Shown one piece after another: positions 34,155 to 43,682 of a DNA stretch of 64,000 nt. A program made the translations under genes and the position numbers. The notes below the pieces were generated by a model that did no database searches, was not told where the DNA came from, and worked only from the letters and a program-made list of their open reading frames with translations. Position 1 is the stretch's first letter. Each line of letters begins with the position of its first letter. Source of the DNA: Thermostichus sp047461615 (lineage in GTDB: Bacteria; Cyanobacteriota; Cyanobacteriia; Thermostichales; Thermostichaceae); contig NZ_JANSHI010000007.1 of the NCBI RefSeq assembly GCF_047461615.1, positions 66,262 to 130,261 of the forward strand, read 5' to 3'.

Positions 34155-34321
34155 CCTTTCCCTGCCAAGCTGCTCTGATTGCCCGTAGCTGCCCAACTTC
34201 TGGGCTAGCCTTGCTAACTATCTTCTCAAAATTTGCCTAGACCGGGATGACAGAAGCAGTTAAGCCTCAGGCCTGGCATGAAAAAGTGCTGAAAACTTTG
34301 AAGGCAACTTGTTTTGCAGTT

Positions 34322-35386
34322 TCACCGCAGGGGCTTGGCTACATCCCCAACCCTAAAGCCCGAGCCGCTGAGGATGCGGCCAACGCTGGAGCTTGTGTCC
34401 ACCTCTGTCAGTTGAATCTGCCCGGCTGGCTCGGTCAATTTACGCAAGACTGCTCCTGTGGCCGGATCCTTAACCTCGCGGACAACCCGCTCCACAGAAA
34501 GGATCAATCCCACGCGGTAGCCGTCGCGGCTGCCCTTGTTCAAAATCACCTGGTTGCCGTAGACATCGGCCACTAGGGCATCAACCGTTGGCAAAGAGCG
34601 GGGCTGGGCCGCTAAGCGTTCGGCAAAGCCGGCCAGCTGCTGGGCAATTTGCTCCACCGCCTGTTGGCTTGCTAAAACCAGCAGCTTCTCTTCATTGCTG
34701 GTAGCAGATCCGCCGCCAAAGCCGGCCACTGCAACCGTGCTATCCGACTGGCTAGCGTTGCCTTTGCCCTCAACCACGGCTAAGATCTCGGCAGTGCTGG
34801 TGCTCACCAGGCGGGCGTTGAGCTGCACGTTGGCATCGACGTCCACCGACTCAACCCCCACTGCTAGCGGAAAGTTGCCAAAAGGGGTTAGAACCGGTGC
34901 CCCCCCTCCAGAACGACGCACTGCTACATCAAACTGGGTTACACTGCCGAGGATCACGGCATCGACTCCTAGGATGCGGCCCACCTGAGCAGCAGTGTTG
35001 GCGTCCAGTAGCCCAGATCGACCCAGGTTCTGCTCGGCCAAGACTGCATCTAGCCGCGAGCGCTCGATGACGGAAAAAGTGCCATCTCTCACCAGCCGAT
35101 CCACCAGCAGATCGCTCACCCCACGGGCAGCCTCACCCAGGCTATAGAGAGAGCTGTAGGAATTGCTGAGGCTGCTGAAATCAAAATCCAAAACCGCAAC
35201 GCGAGGGCGAGCGGTGGGCTGCGACGCTTGCCCAACCTGGCTGGGAGCAGAGAAATTGCAGCGAATATCTTGAGGAAATTGCTGGCAGAGAGAGGGGTTA
35301 GCAGATTGGGCGGCCGCTGGGATCCCTGTCCAACCTAAGCTGACCAGAGGGATCCCAAACAGCAAGATGGAAAAGAGGCTGTGCAT
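34322..35386 (-). CDS. Exported CsgG-family protein
   Basis: A 354-residue protein. The first 27 residues form a signal peptide (LFSILLFGIPLVSLGWTGIP, then AAAQ with cleavage after Ala). A CsgG-like domain follows: RPRVAVLDFDFSSLSNSY, VSDLLVDRLVRDGTFSVIER, LDAVLAEQNLGRSGLLD and VGRILGVDAVILGSVTQFDV. The last 100 residues (VADVYGNQVILNKGSRDGYR, VGLILSVERVVREVKDP) resemble the FlgT-type C-terminal domain. CsgG forms the outer-membrane pore for curli in enterobacteria, but no csgA/B/E/F partners are present here and the lipobox cysteine is not evident. The role is probably different: an envelope protein of unknown function. Confidence 0.75.
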   Translation of the reverse strand: MHSLFSILLFGIPLVSLGWTGIPAAAQSANPSLCQQFPQDIRCNFSAPSQVGQASQPTARPRVAVLDFDFSSLSNSYSSLYSLGEAARGVSDLLVDRLVRDGTFSVIERSRLDAVLAEQNLGRSGLLDANTAAQVGRILGVDAVILGSVTQFDVAVRRSGGGAPVLTPFGNFPLAVGVESVDVDANVQLNARLVSTSTAEILAVVEGKGNASQSDSTVAVAGFGGGSATSNEEKLLVLASQQAVEQIAQQLAGFAERLAAQPRSLPTVDALVADVYGNQVILNKGSRDGYRVGLILSVERVVREVKDPATGAVLRKLTEPAGQIQLTEVDTSSSVGRILSGSGFRVGDVAKPLR

Positions 35387-35696
35387 GGTTGATCGATCTC
35401 CTAGAGGAGAGTGGCCGCAGTTGATTCTCAGCTTGCACCCAAAGGCGTCTCCGGGCAGTGGCCGACGTCGCCTGGCCGCCTGTTTTCAGAATACCGATTC
35501 AAGGCTGTTGGCAAAAGGGATTGAGAAGGTTTGCGTAGAAGAGTTGACAGATCTCAACAGCTAAGATTGGGCGGAGGTGCTCGCCCTTGGGGAGTTGGCG
35601 GAAAAAGCTTGACCCGCTTCATTGAGCCGGGTTCAGATTGGGATCGAGGGTGCAAACCCAGTGGTAGCCTAGTAAAGCTGTGTTTTTGTACAAGCT
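35387..35696 (+). promoter_or_regulatory. Intergenic region upstream of rpmF
   Basis: 310 bases between the divergent CsgG-like gene and rpmF. I see three small hairpins on the rpmF side: GTTGA/TCAAC (35543-35558), GGGCG/CGCCC (35569-35586) and ACCCG/CGGGT (35612-35632). TTGACA at 35544-35549 could be a -35 box but no good -10 follows. Promoters for both genes should lie here. Confidence 0.35.
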
Positions 35697-35879
35697 ATGC
35701 CTGTTCCTAAGAAGAAAACCTCCAAGGCCCGCAGTCGCAGGCGGTATGCTGTTTGGCTAGCCAAAGCCAAGATCCACGCCCAGCGAGCGATGACCATTGG
35801 GCGCGCCATTCTCAGCGGTCGCAACACCAGTTTCTACTACCCCAAAGCCAAGTCTGAAGAGGAGGAGGGAGAAGAATAG
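35697..35879 (+). CDS. rpmF: 50S ribosomal protein L32
   Basis: The N terminus MPVPKKKTSKARSRRRYAVW is the L32 signature. The rest (RAMTIGRAILSGRNTSFYYP) and a Glu-rich tail match cyanobacterial L32, which lacks the four zinc cysteines of some bacterial forms. 60 residues. It stands alone, away from the main ribosomal operon, 102 bases before the J-domain gene. Confidence 0.9.
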   Translation: MPVPKKKTSKARSRRRYAVWLAKAKIHAQRAMTIGRAILSGRNTSFYYPKAKSEEEEGEE

Positions 35880-35981
35880 AGGCTGGCAGGGGGGATCCCC
35901 ATAGCTCAAAGAGTGGTTTACATTAAGGTCAAGCTCTCCTAGGAGCCATTCTGTTGCCCCTAGTCTTGCCCAGCAACTTGC

Positions 35982-36398
35982 ATGCGCTCGTTGAGCTCTC
36001 TGACCTACTACCAGCGGCTGGGCCTGTCCCCAGGAGCCTCTCCTGAAGCAATTCGGCGGGCCTACCGGCAGTTGAGCAAGCGCTACCACCCTGACACCTC
36101 TCCTCTGGCGCCGGAGGTGGCGCTTCGCTGCTTCCAAGAGTTGCAGGAAGCCTACCTTGTTCTCAGCAACCCTGCCAAGCGGGCTATCTACGACGCAAGC
36201 CTCCAGGCAATGAGGGCCAAGGCGGGATCGCTCGAGCAAAGAGGCTCGCGGGAGGCAGAGGCCCTTGAGCTGCCCATGGAAACCCGACCGCTTTCTGCTG
36301 GTGAGCTCTGTGCCCTGCTGCTGATGGCTGCTACTTTTGTGCTCTGCCTAGTATTGGCAGGCGTTTTGGCTTGGCTGCGGGAGGGGAGAGTGGGCTAA
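35982..36398 (+). CDS. J-domain protein with C-terminal membrane anchor
   Basis: A 138-residue DnaJ-type cochaperone. Residues 6-70 are the J domain, with LSKRYHPDTSPLAPEV containing the HPD tripeptide that stimulates Hsp70 ATPase activity. A linker follows, then one membrane helix (ALLLMAATFVLCLVLAGVLA) near the C terminus, so the J domain faces the cytosol at a membrane. The following gene encodes DUF3143, a pair I know to be adjacent in many cyanobacteria. Confidence 0.85.
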   Translation: MRSLSSLTYYQRLGLSPGASPEAIRRAYRQLSKRYHPDTSPLAPEVALRCFQELQEAYLVLSNPAKRAIYDASLQAMRAKAGSLEQRGSREAEALELPMETRPLSAGELCALLLMAATFVLCLVLAGVLAWLREGRVG

Positions 36399-36486
36399 CT
36401 GAGCTGCCCAGCCGCGGGAGGCCAGGGAATGCTGGGCATCTAAAGTGCTTGAATAGAGTAGCGGGGGTAGCTTTTGCCATCTCGCC

Positions 36487-36750
36487 ATGCCTTTGCCGCC
36501 TGAAACCACACCTCTGTACAATCACTCGCTCCCCTCGATCGAACAGTGGCTGGAGGAACAGGGTTGTACCCGCGATCCCGAGGATGTGGAGCAGTGGTTT
36601 TGCGAACGACCTGGCTGGAAAGCTTGCCTGCGCTTGGAAGAAACTAGCATTTGGGTGCGCTACACCTACCCCAACGGCAACACCAAGACTTTGTCTTTCC
36701 CCTACTCCCTCAGCCGCAAGGATGTAGAACGGGCCATTTTCGAGGAGTAA
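36487..36750 (+). CDS. DUF3143 family protein
   Basis: 87 residues. The opening LYNHSLPSIEQWLEEQGC is the hallmark of cyanobacterial DUF3143. It continues VEQWFCERPGWKACLRLEET and then WVRYTYPNGNTKTLSFPYSL. No catalytic motif is apparent. It lies 88 bases after the J-domain gene and 6 bases before gloB, in one direction. Function unknown. Confidence 0.8.
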   Translation: MPLPPETTPLYNHSLPSIEQWLEEQGCTRDPEDVEQWFCERPGWKACLRLEETSIWVRYTYPNGNTKTLSFPYSLSRKDVERAIFEE

Positions 36751-36756
36751 GTGGCC

Positions 36757-37515
36757 ATGCGCATTCTGCAACTGCCTGCCCTGCGCGACAATTACATCTA
36801 CCTCCTCTACGATCCCGAAACGGCAACGGCGGCGGTGGTGGATCCGGCAGTGGCCGAGCCGGTGCTGGATAAGCTGGCTGAGCTGGGGGCGGAGTTGGTA
36901 GCTATCTTCAACACCCACCACCACCACGACCATGTGGGGGGGAACCGACAGCTCTTGGAGCGCTATCCTCGTGCGGCTGTCTACGGCAGCCAGGCGGATC
37001 GGGGACGGATCCCTGGCCAGACGGTGGAGCTCAGGGCAGGAGAGACAGTGGAGTTTGCGGGCCGGCAGGCGACGGTGCTGCTTGTGCCCGGTCATACCCG
37101 GGGACATGTCGCCTACTACTTCCCTGAGAGCGGGGATCTCTTCTGTGGCGATACCCTGTTTGCGGGGGGATGCGGGCGACTCTTTGAGGGCACTCCAGAG
37201 CAGATGGTGGGATCCCTGGATCAGCTACGGCAGTTGCCGGAAGCCACGCGGGTGTGGTGTGCCCACGAATACACCTTGAACAATCTCAGATTTGCCCTGA
37301 CGGTGGACGGGGACAACCCTGACCTGCAGGCGCGCTATCAGCAGGTGGCGGCCCTGCGCCAGGCGGGATCCCCAACTGTGCCCAGCACCATCGGCGAAGA
37401 GCGCCGCACCAACCCCTTCCTGCGCTGGGATCAGCCGGCTTTGCAAGCGGCCACCGGAGTTCTAGATCCGGTGCAGGTTTTTGCTCGGCTGCGAGGCATG
37501 AAGGATCAGTTCTAG
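36757..37515 (+). CDS. gloB: Hydroxyacylglutathione hydrolase (glyoxalase II)
   Basis: Hydrolyses S-lactoylglutathione to lactate and glutathione, the second step of methylglyoxal detoxification. The binuclear metal site shows as NTHHHHDHVGG (THxHxDH) early, LVPGHTRGHVAYYF and FCGDTLFAGGCGR in the middle, and CAHEYTLNNLRFAL later, all glyoxalase II signatures. 252 residues, normal. A GTG two codons upstream is possible, but GAGGAG fits ATG 36757. The gene depends on glutathione, which is relevant to the decayed ligase-like gene at 56201. Confidence 0.93.
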   Translation: MRILQLPALRDNYIYLLYDPETATAAVVDPAVAEPVLDKLAELGAELVAIFNTHHHHDHVGGNRQLLERYPRAAVYGSQADRGRIPGQTVELRAGETVEFAGRQATVLLVPGHTRGHVAYYFPESGDLFCGDTLFAGGCGRLFEGTPEQMVGSLDQLRQLPEATRVWCAHEYTLNNLRFALTVDGDNPDLQARYQQVAALRQAGSPTVPSTIGEERRTNPFLRWDQPALQAATGVLDPVQVFARLRGMKDQF

Positions 37516-37647
37516 GGCGTGCCGAACGCGAACGGGGCCAAGCTGTGCTCGGGATCCTTTCTGACTGGCCAGCGCCACCTACCTTTCTGCAAGAGGAATG
37601 CCCCTCAATGGAGAGGGGAGACGTCACGCCCTAGGCTGGGAGTGTCT

Positions 37648-38178
37648 ATGACCTTCCCCATTTCGCCTTTGATCCGCTTCTCGGTGCAAGCCCTGTACTG
37701 GGCACTAGTCTTGCCCCTACCTCTTCTGCTGGCCCGCCAAGGCACGCCTCTAGCGCAGGGAGCTCTGCTGGCAGCCCTGCTGCTGGGCTGGGGGCTACTC
37801 CTGGGATCCCTGAGCCAACAGATCCAGGTGGACGCGGTGGGCATGCGGGCCACCTACCCCGCCTGGGTGCCGCCCTTTGTGCGGCAGGAGTGGCAGATCC
37901 GCTGGGCAGAGGTCGAGCACCTTGAACCCCGCTCCACTAGCCAAGGAGGTCTGGTGTACTACCTGGTCAGCCGCAGTGGGGATCGCGTCCTTTTGCCCAT
38001 GCGGGTGAGCCGCTTCCGGGAACTGGTAGCGCTGGTGCAGCGCCATACGGGACTGGAAATCGACGGGCTGCGCCCCTATGTCCAGCCTTGGATGTACGCC
38101 CTGTTGGTCGGCTTTGCCCTGCTGCTACTGCTTTGGGATGGGATCATCGCCTTCTGGATTTGGACGGCACCTAGCTAG
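37648..38178 (+). CDS. Unknown membrane protein with a PH-like middle domain
   Basis: 176 residues. Two membrane helices at the N terminus (residues 10-50: ALYWALVLPLPLLLA and ALLAALLLGWGLLL) and one at the C terminus (YALLVGFALLLLLWDGIIAF) flank a soluble domain of about 85 residues (IQVDAVGMRATYPAWVPPFV, then QEWQIRWAEVEHLEPR). The pattern is reminiscent of bacterial PH-domain membrane proteins. No family name assigned. Its stop is shared with cpcT in a CTAG. Confidence 0.7.
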   Translation: MTFPISPLIRFSVQALYWALVLPLPLLLARQGTPLAQGALLAALLLGWGLLLGSLSQQIQVDAVGMRATYPAWVPPFVRQEWQIRWAEVEHLEPRSTSQGGLVYYLVSRSGDRVLLPMRVSRFRELVALVQRHTGLEIDGLRPYVQPWMYALLVGFALLLLLWDGIIAFWIWTAPS

Positions 38179-38771
38179 CTCCAGCGGGGCAAGTAGCAGG
38201 AAAAATCCTGTTTTTTAACAAACCGAAAGGGGCCCGAAAGGGATCCCCAGACCACTTGATCCGTTTCGGGGTCACGGCCCTGATCCAGGCTGTGGAAGTA
38301 GTCGGCTCCAATCTCGAACTCGCTGTACAGGTAGGTGGTTCTGCCTTTGCGCTCGACAATACAGCCTTTGCCGGGCACGCTGCGGCCCCGGTAGCAGGAT
38401 CCCGTCCATTCCACCTGAATCACACAGCCGGGCAAGAGTTCCAGCTCTGCCGCCGTCAGGTTGGCCAGTTTTCCCGGATCTCGGCCAGCACATTTGTAGA
38501 GCTCAGGGGATCCCAAGGCGTAGTTTTGGATGCGGATCCCCTCCGGCGTCTCGAAAAGGTGGATGACCCGCTGCCGGTAGGGCTGGTCGGGGTAGATGTC
38601 ATACAGTTGCTCCACGTAAAACCCTATCCCCTGAAACACCGACCACGGCAGAGGGCACTGGTAGACGTGAATGTTGGCAAACCAGACCGGCTCGGCCATG
38701 GCCTGCTGCTGATTGTTGAAGTGACCGGCCATCCACGTAGCTAGTTGTGCCAGTTGCGGCGAAACCGACAT
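38175..38771 (-). CDS. cpcT: Phycobiliprotein chromophore lyase CpcT/CpeT
   Basis: Attaches phycocyanobilin to Cys-153 (155) of the phycocyanin beta subunit. It begins LAQLATWMAGHFNNQQQA, the typical opening, then VWFANIHVYQCPLPW and LYDIYPDQPYRQRVIHL. A conserved Cys/Trp region (VEWTGSCYRGRSVPGKGC) and SEFEIGADYFHSLDQGRD follow. ATG 38771 (MSVSPQ) gives 198 residues, the known length for the family; an ATG four codons upstream is also open. Its presence implies phycobilisomes, so the host is a phycobilisome-bearing cyanobacterium. Confidence 0.92.
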   Translation of the reverse strand: MSVSPQLAQLATWMAGHFNNQQQAMAEPVWFANIHVYQCPLPWSVFQGIGFYVEQLYDIYPDQPYRQRVIHLFETPEGIRIQNYALGSPELYKCAGRDPGKLANLTAAELELLPGCVIQVEWTGSCYRGRSVPGKGCIVERKGRTTYLYSEFEIGADYFHSLDQGRDPETDQVVWGSLSGPFRFVKKQDFSCYLPRWS

Positions 38772-38907
38772 AGCGCAAGCCAAAGTCCTAGTCGTGCAAG
38801 GGCAAACTCATTATCCAAGACCCTGGCCCTGGCTGCCAAAGCAAGCCTTTGGGGCTTCAAGCTAGAGTGGAAGAACCCAACTTTTGGGATCTGTTGCCCA
38901 CTGGCCT

Positions 38908-39990
38908 ATGTCCGCCCCACCGCTTCCCTTGCTTGGGCAATCCCTAGCTGCCTTGAAAGACTGGGCAGTTGCCCAGGGGCAGCCGGCCTACCGCGGGCAA
39001 CAACTGCACACTTGGCTCTACCAAAAAGGGATCCGCTCCCTGCAGGAGGTGACGGTTTTTCCCAAGGCCTGGCGCGAGGCGCTGGGGGATTACCCAGTGG
39101 GGCGCTCCCAGGTGGTGCAGCGGACGGAGACCCGCGACGGCACAGTTAAGTTGCTGCTGCAGCTAGCGGATGGGGAGTTGATCGAGACGGTGGGGATCCC
39201 GACCGCCAAACGGCTGACCGTCTGCGTCTCCTCCCAGGTGGGCTGCCCCATGGCCTGCGACTTCTGCGCCACCGGCAAGATGGGCTACCGGCGCAACCTC
39301 AAGCTGCACGAAATCCTGGATCAGGTGTTAACGGTGCAGGAAGACTTTGGCCGCCGCGTCAGCCACGTGGTTTTCATGGGCATGGGGGAGCCCCTGCTCA
39401 ACCGCGACACCGTGGTGCAGGCCATTCGCAGCCTCAATCAGGATATTGGCATCGGCCAGCGGCACATCACCCTCTCGACAGTGGGCGTGCCCCGGCAGAT
39501 CCCCTGGCTGGCCCAGCAAAAGCTGCAGATTACCTTGGCCGTCAGCCTGCATGCCCCCAACCAGGAGCTGCGGCAACAGCTGATCCCTTCCGCAGCCCAC
39601 TATCCCCTGGAGGCTTTGATCCAGGACTGCCGCGACTACATGCTGAGCACGGGGCGGCGGGTTAGCTTTGAGTATACGCTCATAGCTGGGATCAACGACC
39701 TGCCCATCCATGCCCGTCAATTGGCCCACCTGCTGCGCCAGGCCAGCCAGTCGGGGGCACGCCTACACGTCAACCTGATCCCGTACAACCCCATCGCCGA
39801 GGCCAACTATCAGCGCCCTCACCCAGCGCGGGTGGCGGAGTTCGTCCGCCTGCTAGAGGAACACCACGTCCAGGCCAGCGTGCGCCAGACCCGTGGCCTA
39901 GATGGCAACGCTGCTTGCGGTCAGCTGCGGGGATCCTTCTTGCGCGCTTCCAGCTTGCCTGCCCCTGAGCCGGCCTTTGGCCGTTCCTAG
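38908..39990 (+). CDS. rlmN: 23S rRNA (A2503) / tRNA (A37) methyltransferase RlmN
   Basis: Radical-SAM enzyme that methylates C2 of adenine in 23S rRNA and tRNA. The cluster motif CxxxCxxC reads CPMACDFC within VGCPMACDFCATGKMGYRRN. GMGEPLLNRDTVVQAI binds SAM. The two catalytic cysteines should be Cys in the C-terminal TRGLDGNAACGQLRG and an earlier one. 360 residues with ATG 38908, normal. The stop shares CTAG with the histidine-kinase pseudogene on the opposite strand. Confidence 0.95.
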   Translation: MSAPPLPLLGQSLAALKDWAVAQGQPAYRGQQLHTWLYQKGIRSLQEVTVFPKAWREALGDYPVGRSQVVQRTETRDGTVKLLLQLADGELIETVGIPTAKRLTVCVSSQVGCPMACDFCATGKMGYRRNLKLHEILDQVLTVQEDFGRRVSHVVFMGMGEPLLNRDTVVQAIRSLNQDIGIGQRHITLSTVGVPRQIPWLAQQKLQITLAVSLHAPNQELRQQLIPSAAHYPLEALIQDCRDYMLSTGRRVSFEYTLIAGINDLPIHARQLAHLLRQASQSGARLHVNLIPYNPIAEANYQRPHPARVAEFVRLLEEHHVQASVRQTRGLDGNAACGQLRGSFLRASSLPAPEPAFGRS

Positions 39991-42867
39991 GCGGCGCCCG
40001 CAGGTTCAAGGCTTTTTGCAGTTGCTGCCGGCGGGGCAGAAGGTAGCCAGACGCGGAAATGGGTCCATCCCTCTGCGCTGCTGACGGAGATTTGCCCCCC
40101 CATGTGCTCTACCAGTTGCTTGACCAAAGCCAACCCCAACCCGGTGCCGCCGTGCTCCCAGCGATCCGCCTTCGGGATCCGATAGAACTTTTCAAAGATG
40201 CGGGGCAGCTCCGCCTCTGGGATCTCGCTGCTGTTGCTACAGACAAAGAGGACCCCTTCTCCTTCTGGAGTTACCTGCAGGCGGATGGATCCCTCAGGGG
40301 CGGTTACTTGACGGCGTTGTGCAGCAGCTCGCGCAGGATGCGGCCTAGAGCCTTGGGATCTGCCCTAAGAGGGGGGCTCCCTCTTCTAGGTGCAGCTGCA
40401 AGTTCTGCTTTTTGCCCTGGACTAGAGGCTGGGCTGTCGCCACCAGATCCCGCAAATAGTGCGGCAGGAAGATCTCTTCCGGCTGGAGCAGATACTTCTC
40501 GGCTGAAAGCCGCTGCATGTCCAGCAGGTCGTTGATGAGATCAATTTGTCGGTTGCATTCTTTGAGAGCGATAGCGAAATAGTGCTGCTGTTTCTTAGGG
40601 TTATCGCAGGCTATTTGCAGCATCTGCAGGGCCATGCGCACGTTGGTCATGGGGGTGCGTAGCTCGTGGGAGACGGTACTCAAGAAATCATCCTTGAGCA
40701 GGTTGAGCCGCTCCAATTCCTTCACTTGGGCCTGGGTCGTCTCGTACAGACGGGCCTGGCGCAGGGCCAGGGCGCACAGGTTGACCACCTGATAGGCCAG
40801 TTGTCTCTCGGCTTCGGAAAACTCCTGCTGCCGCTCCAACAGCAAGAGCCCCAGCCGCTCTTGGTGGTTTCGAAGGGAGCAAGCCAAGAGGTGTACCCAG
40901 CGCCCGCCTCTTTGAGAACACCAGTGGACTTCCCAGGGCAAGGCATGGGAGTGCAGCAGGTGCCCAAGCTCAGGGTCGTTAAGGGAGGCGGGATCCGCCT
41001 TCTCTGGAAAAGAGCAAGCCCGGATCCACAAGAGGATCCATCGGCGCTGGTCAAGAGAATATGACAGCCAGTCAGGTTGAGAGCCTCGGCTAGGCTCTTG
41101 ACCACCTCTTCCAAGATCTCTCCCTCTTTGAGGCTGGCCACCATCTGGCCGCTGAGGGAGCGCAGCACTGCCTCAAAGCGCAAAGCCTGCTCCAACTGGC
41201 GGTGCGCAGCGCCACCTGGGCTTCTCGCTCGCGGTTGAGGGCTTCTAGCTGCTGTTGGGCCCGCTTTTGCTCGATGATCTCCCGCCCCACCGACAGGATC
41301 TCCACCAGTTGGCCTTGGCTGTCGAAAATGCACCGATCTACCCAGCTTACCCAGCGGGATTGTCCGTCTTCGCCGGGGTACTCCCGCTCGCTGCGGTGGA
41401 AGGGGTGCTCAGGCGTGAGGACGGCCAGCGCCTGCAGTACCGCCTCCCGTTCTTCTGGCGGCAGAGAATCCCTCCAGCGCCTGCCTATCGTTTCTTCTGC
41501 TGAGCGGCCAAAGAAGCGCAGGTAGGCCGGGTTGGCATAGGTTATGGAAGTATCGGGCCGAAAGCGGCAGATCAGCTCCGTCTGCTGCTCCACCACAGCG
41601 CAGTACTGCTGCTGCTGTTGCCAGAGGCGATCCAACAAAGCCTGTTGGTTAGCGACCGCCTGCTGCCAAGCTTTGGCCAGGGTCTGCACCTCTTGGATGG
41701 GGCTGGGATCCATAGAGGCCAAGGCTGGGATCCCACTGTGCACAAATTGCTCGGCTATTTGGGTAAGGCGGCGCAGCGGGCGAGAGAGGGCTTTGTCCAG
41801 GAGGATCCCAACTCCCAGAAAGCCCAGTAGCAGCCCCCCTCCCCACAGAGCCGCCTGCTGCGTGCTGCTATAGACGGGGGCCAACAGGGTGCTCTCCGGG
41901 ATCCCGTGTAGGGAAATAGAAATTTAGCCCCCCTTCCTCCTGAATGGCCTTTACCTGCACCCAGTGGGGGATCCCGTCCACCTCAAGACGCAGCAGCCCT
42001 TGTGAGGCCGCCATCTCCCAGGATCCCACCTGCTCTTGCACAGCCAGCAGCAGCGGTTGAGGAGATAGCTTCTCCGTGCTGGCCACCACCTGGCCCTCCC
42101 CATCCAGCAACAAGATCGCCCCTGGATACTCCAAGCCGGCCTGCAGATCCTCGTAGAAAAGCCTGCAGGTGATGAACCGGGAGGGAAGCCACCAGGCTGC
42201 CGCAAACTTGGCCCTTCGCGTTCGCCAAGGGCAGCGCCGTCAGGATTAGCCGCTCCGGTTTTTGGTGGGAAGACTCGACAAAAAAGTTGCTCACCAGCCA
42301 GGTACGGCGGGCCTCTGCCTGTTGCAGGATTTCGGGAAACCAAGACAACTGCTGCAAATCTAAAGAGCTTAGTTGCCGCGTCAAGCCAGTGGGATCCCCG
42401 CTTTCTGGACCCCGTTGGCGGCCTTGGACGGACCCCGGCTTCAGGCCCGGCGTGTGGTAGGTCCAGATGGAGCCATCGGCGTGGCGGCGGGCGGTTACAA
42501 ACCCCCCATGAACTGAGACAAAGCCGATGTCGCTCAGCTTGGGAAACTGCTGCAACTGGCGGGCAAAATAGGCTTCCAGCACTTCTAGCCGCGGGGCGGC
42601 CAGATTGGGCAAAAGTCCTCAGCGCAGCACCTCCTTATTGAGGGCATTTACCTGAAGGGGGGCCTGCAGATATCTGTGTAGGTGATCCTCGGCTCGGTCG
42701 TTAACCTCACTCTTCAAGTGCCTAGCCAACTGCAGCGCCATCCGCTGCCCAGCCCGCCAGGAGAAGTAGGATACTCCGCCTGCCCCTCCTACCACTGCCA
42801 GCACTAAGGGTGCTAGCAGCGCTACCCGCAAAGGGATGGAGCGGAGCGGCAAGGGAGAAGATTGCAT
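39987..42867 (-). pseudogene. Sensor histidine kinase pseudogene with one nonsense codon and six frameshifts
   Basis: Read across frames, the segment gives a classical kinase. It has an N-terminal membrane helix (RVALLAPLVLAVVGGAGGVS), a sensor region, a second membrane helix with HAMP (LRRLTQIAEQFVHSG), and PAS (TYANPAYLRFFGRSAEETIG). A GAF-like part (ILEEVVKSLAEALNLTG), HisKA (DFLSTVSHELRTPMTNVRMA) and HATPase_c (HGGTGLGLALVKQLVEHMGG) follow. An in-frame TGA at 42619-42621 follows LNKEVLR, and the frame changes near 42158, 41900, 41205, 41030, 40373 (a G6 run) and 40306. Each is a one-base indel. The kinase could not be made as is. Sequencing errors could explain some, but no other gene nearby shows such density. 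The start could lie at 42924. Confidence 0.85.
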
Positions 42868-43025
42868 CAGTGCTCTACCTGATGGGAGAACCTCCCCAAC
42901 GAGTCCTCCGGCGCTAGTAAGCACCCGACAGAACAGGACTCTATAGAAAGGCCAAAAGGGCTATAGTACTTCACAGGTGTAGCTTACTTCTGTACTAGCT
43001 GCTACCAAGGCTGGATTTTGAGCGG

Positions 43026-43451
43026 CTAAGCCGACCGGGTAAGCGTTAGCTGCTCTGCTTCGACCTCGTGGCTGAGCAACTTTTCAATCAACTGATCCAG
43101 AATCTCTAGCTCACCCTCCGTGTAACGTCCCCGCAAAAGTAGTTCGTTGATGAGGCTCTCCTGTTCCCGGCTGAGGAAGCCACTCTGAAACACTTGTTCA
43201 ACCACCTCTCGAATGCTGGACGCCGGATCGGCAGGGGCATTCACGGCTGCCTCCGCTTGAGTCCTACTTTGAGGAGCGAGGTGGCGCTGCTCAACCTGCT
43301 CTGCCGGTGCTTGAGTCCTGTCTGCAGCAGGGGCTGTGTCCTGCCATTTTGGAGAGACCTCCCGCAGTTCCCCCAGGGAAAGGTTTTCGCTCAGGATCCT
43401 TGCCAAGCGGTAAGTCCGGTAATCCACGGTTAAGTCGAGAGTAGCTTGCAT
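43026..43451 (-). CDS. Unknown protein with a conserved-looking helical C terminus
   Basis: 141 residues. The N terminus (MQATLDLTVDYRTYRLARIL) is followed by a Gln/Ala/Pro-rich, probably disordered stretch. The last 55 residues form two charged helices (QVFQSGFLSREQESLINELL and YTEGELEILDQLIEKLLSHE). I recall cyanobacterial proteins with similar ends but no function. There is no membrane segment. It is transcribed away from the thioredoxin-like gene's terminator. Confidence 0.6.
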   Translation of the reverse strand: MQATLDLTVDYRTYRLARILSENLSLGELREVSPKWQDTAPAADRTQAPAEQVEQRHLAPQSRTQAEAAVNAPADPASSIREVVEQVFQSGFLSREQESLINELLLRGRYTEGELEILDQLIEKLLSHEVEAEQLTLTRSA

Positions 43452-43582
43452 GCTGCTTTCTACGTATCTCTAATGACTGCGGTCCTATCTTATCCCCTAT
43501 TCCGGGATATCACGTAAGCAATTTCTACGTTTTTCGTACGCGATCTGGCGGAGACAAAGGTAAAAAAAAGTGAAAATCAAAA

Positions 43583-43609
43583 CAACCCCCCTTGCGGGAG
43601 GGGAGGTTG
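43583..43609 (-). terminator. Rho-independent terminator after the thioredoxin-like gene
   Basis: On the minus strand a stem of about ten pairs (CAACC/GGTTG plus CCCCT/AGGGG, with one bulged base) closes a six-base loop. It is followed directly by the T-rich sequence TTTTGATTTTCAC and a T8 run. It lies 74 bases beyond the stop of the gene at 43683. This is the best intrinsic terminator I see in the window. Confidence 0.7.
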
Positions 43610-43682
43610 CTTGAGGGCCTACTGGCCTGCTCTAGGGCGAAGATGGGGGTCTAGGGGAAGTTTGGGATCCGCCCCAGGACTT

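Noticed and set aside
36331..37107. A 258-codon minus-strand frame over the J-domain, DUF3143 and gloB genes
   Set aside because: The three plus-strand genes are firmly identified; this frame is low complexity and runs antisense to them.
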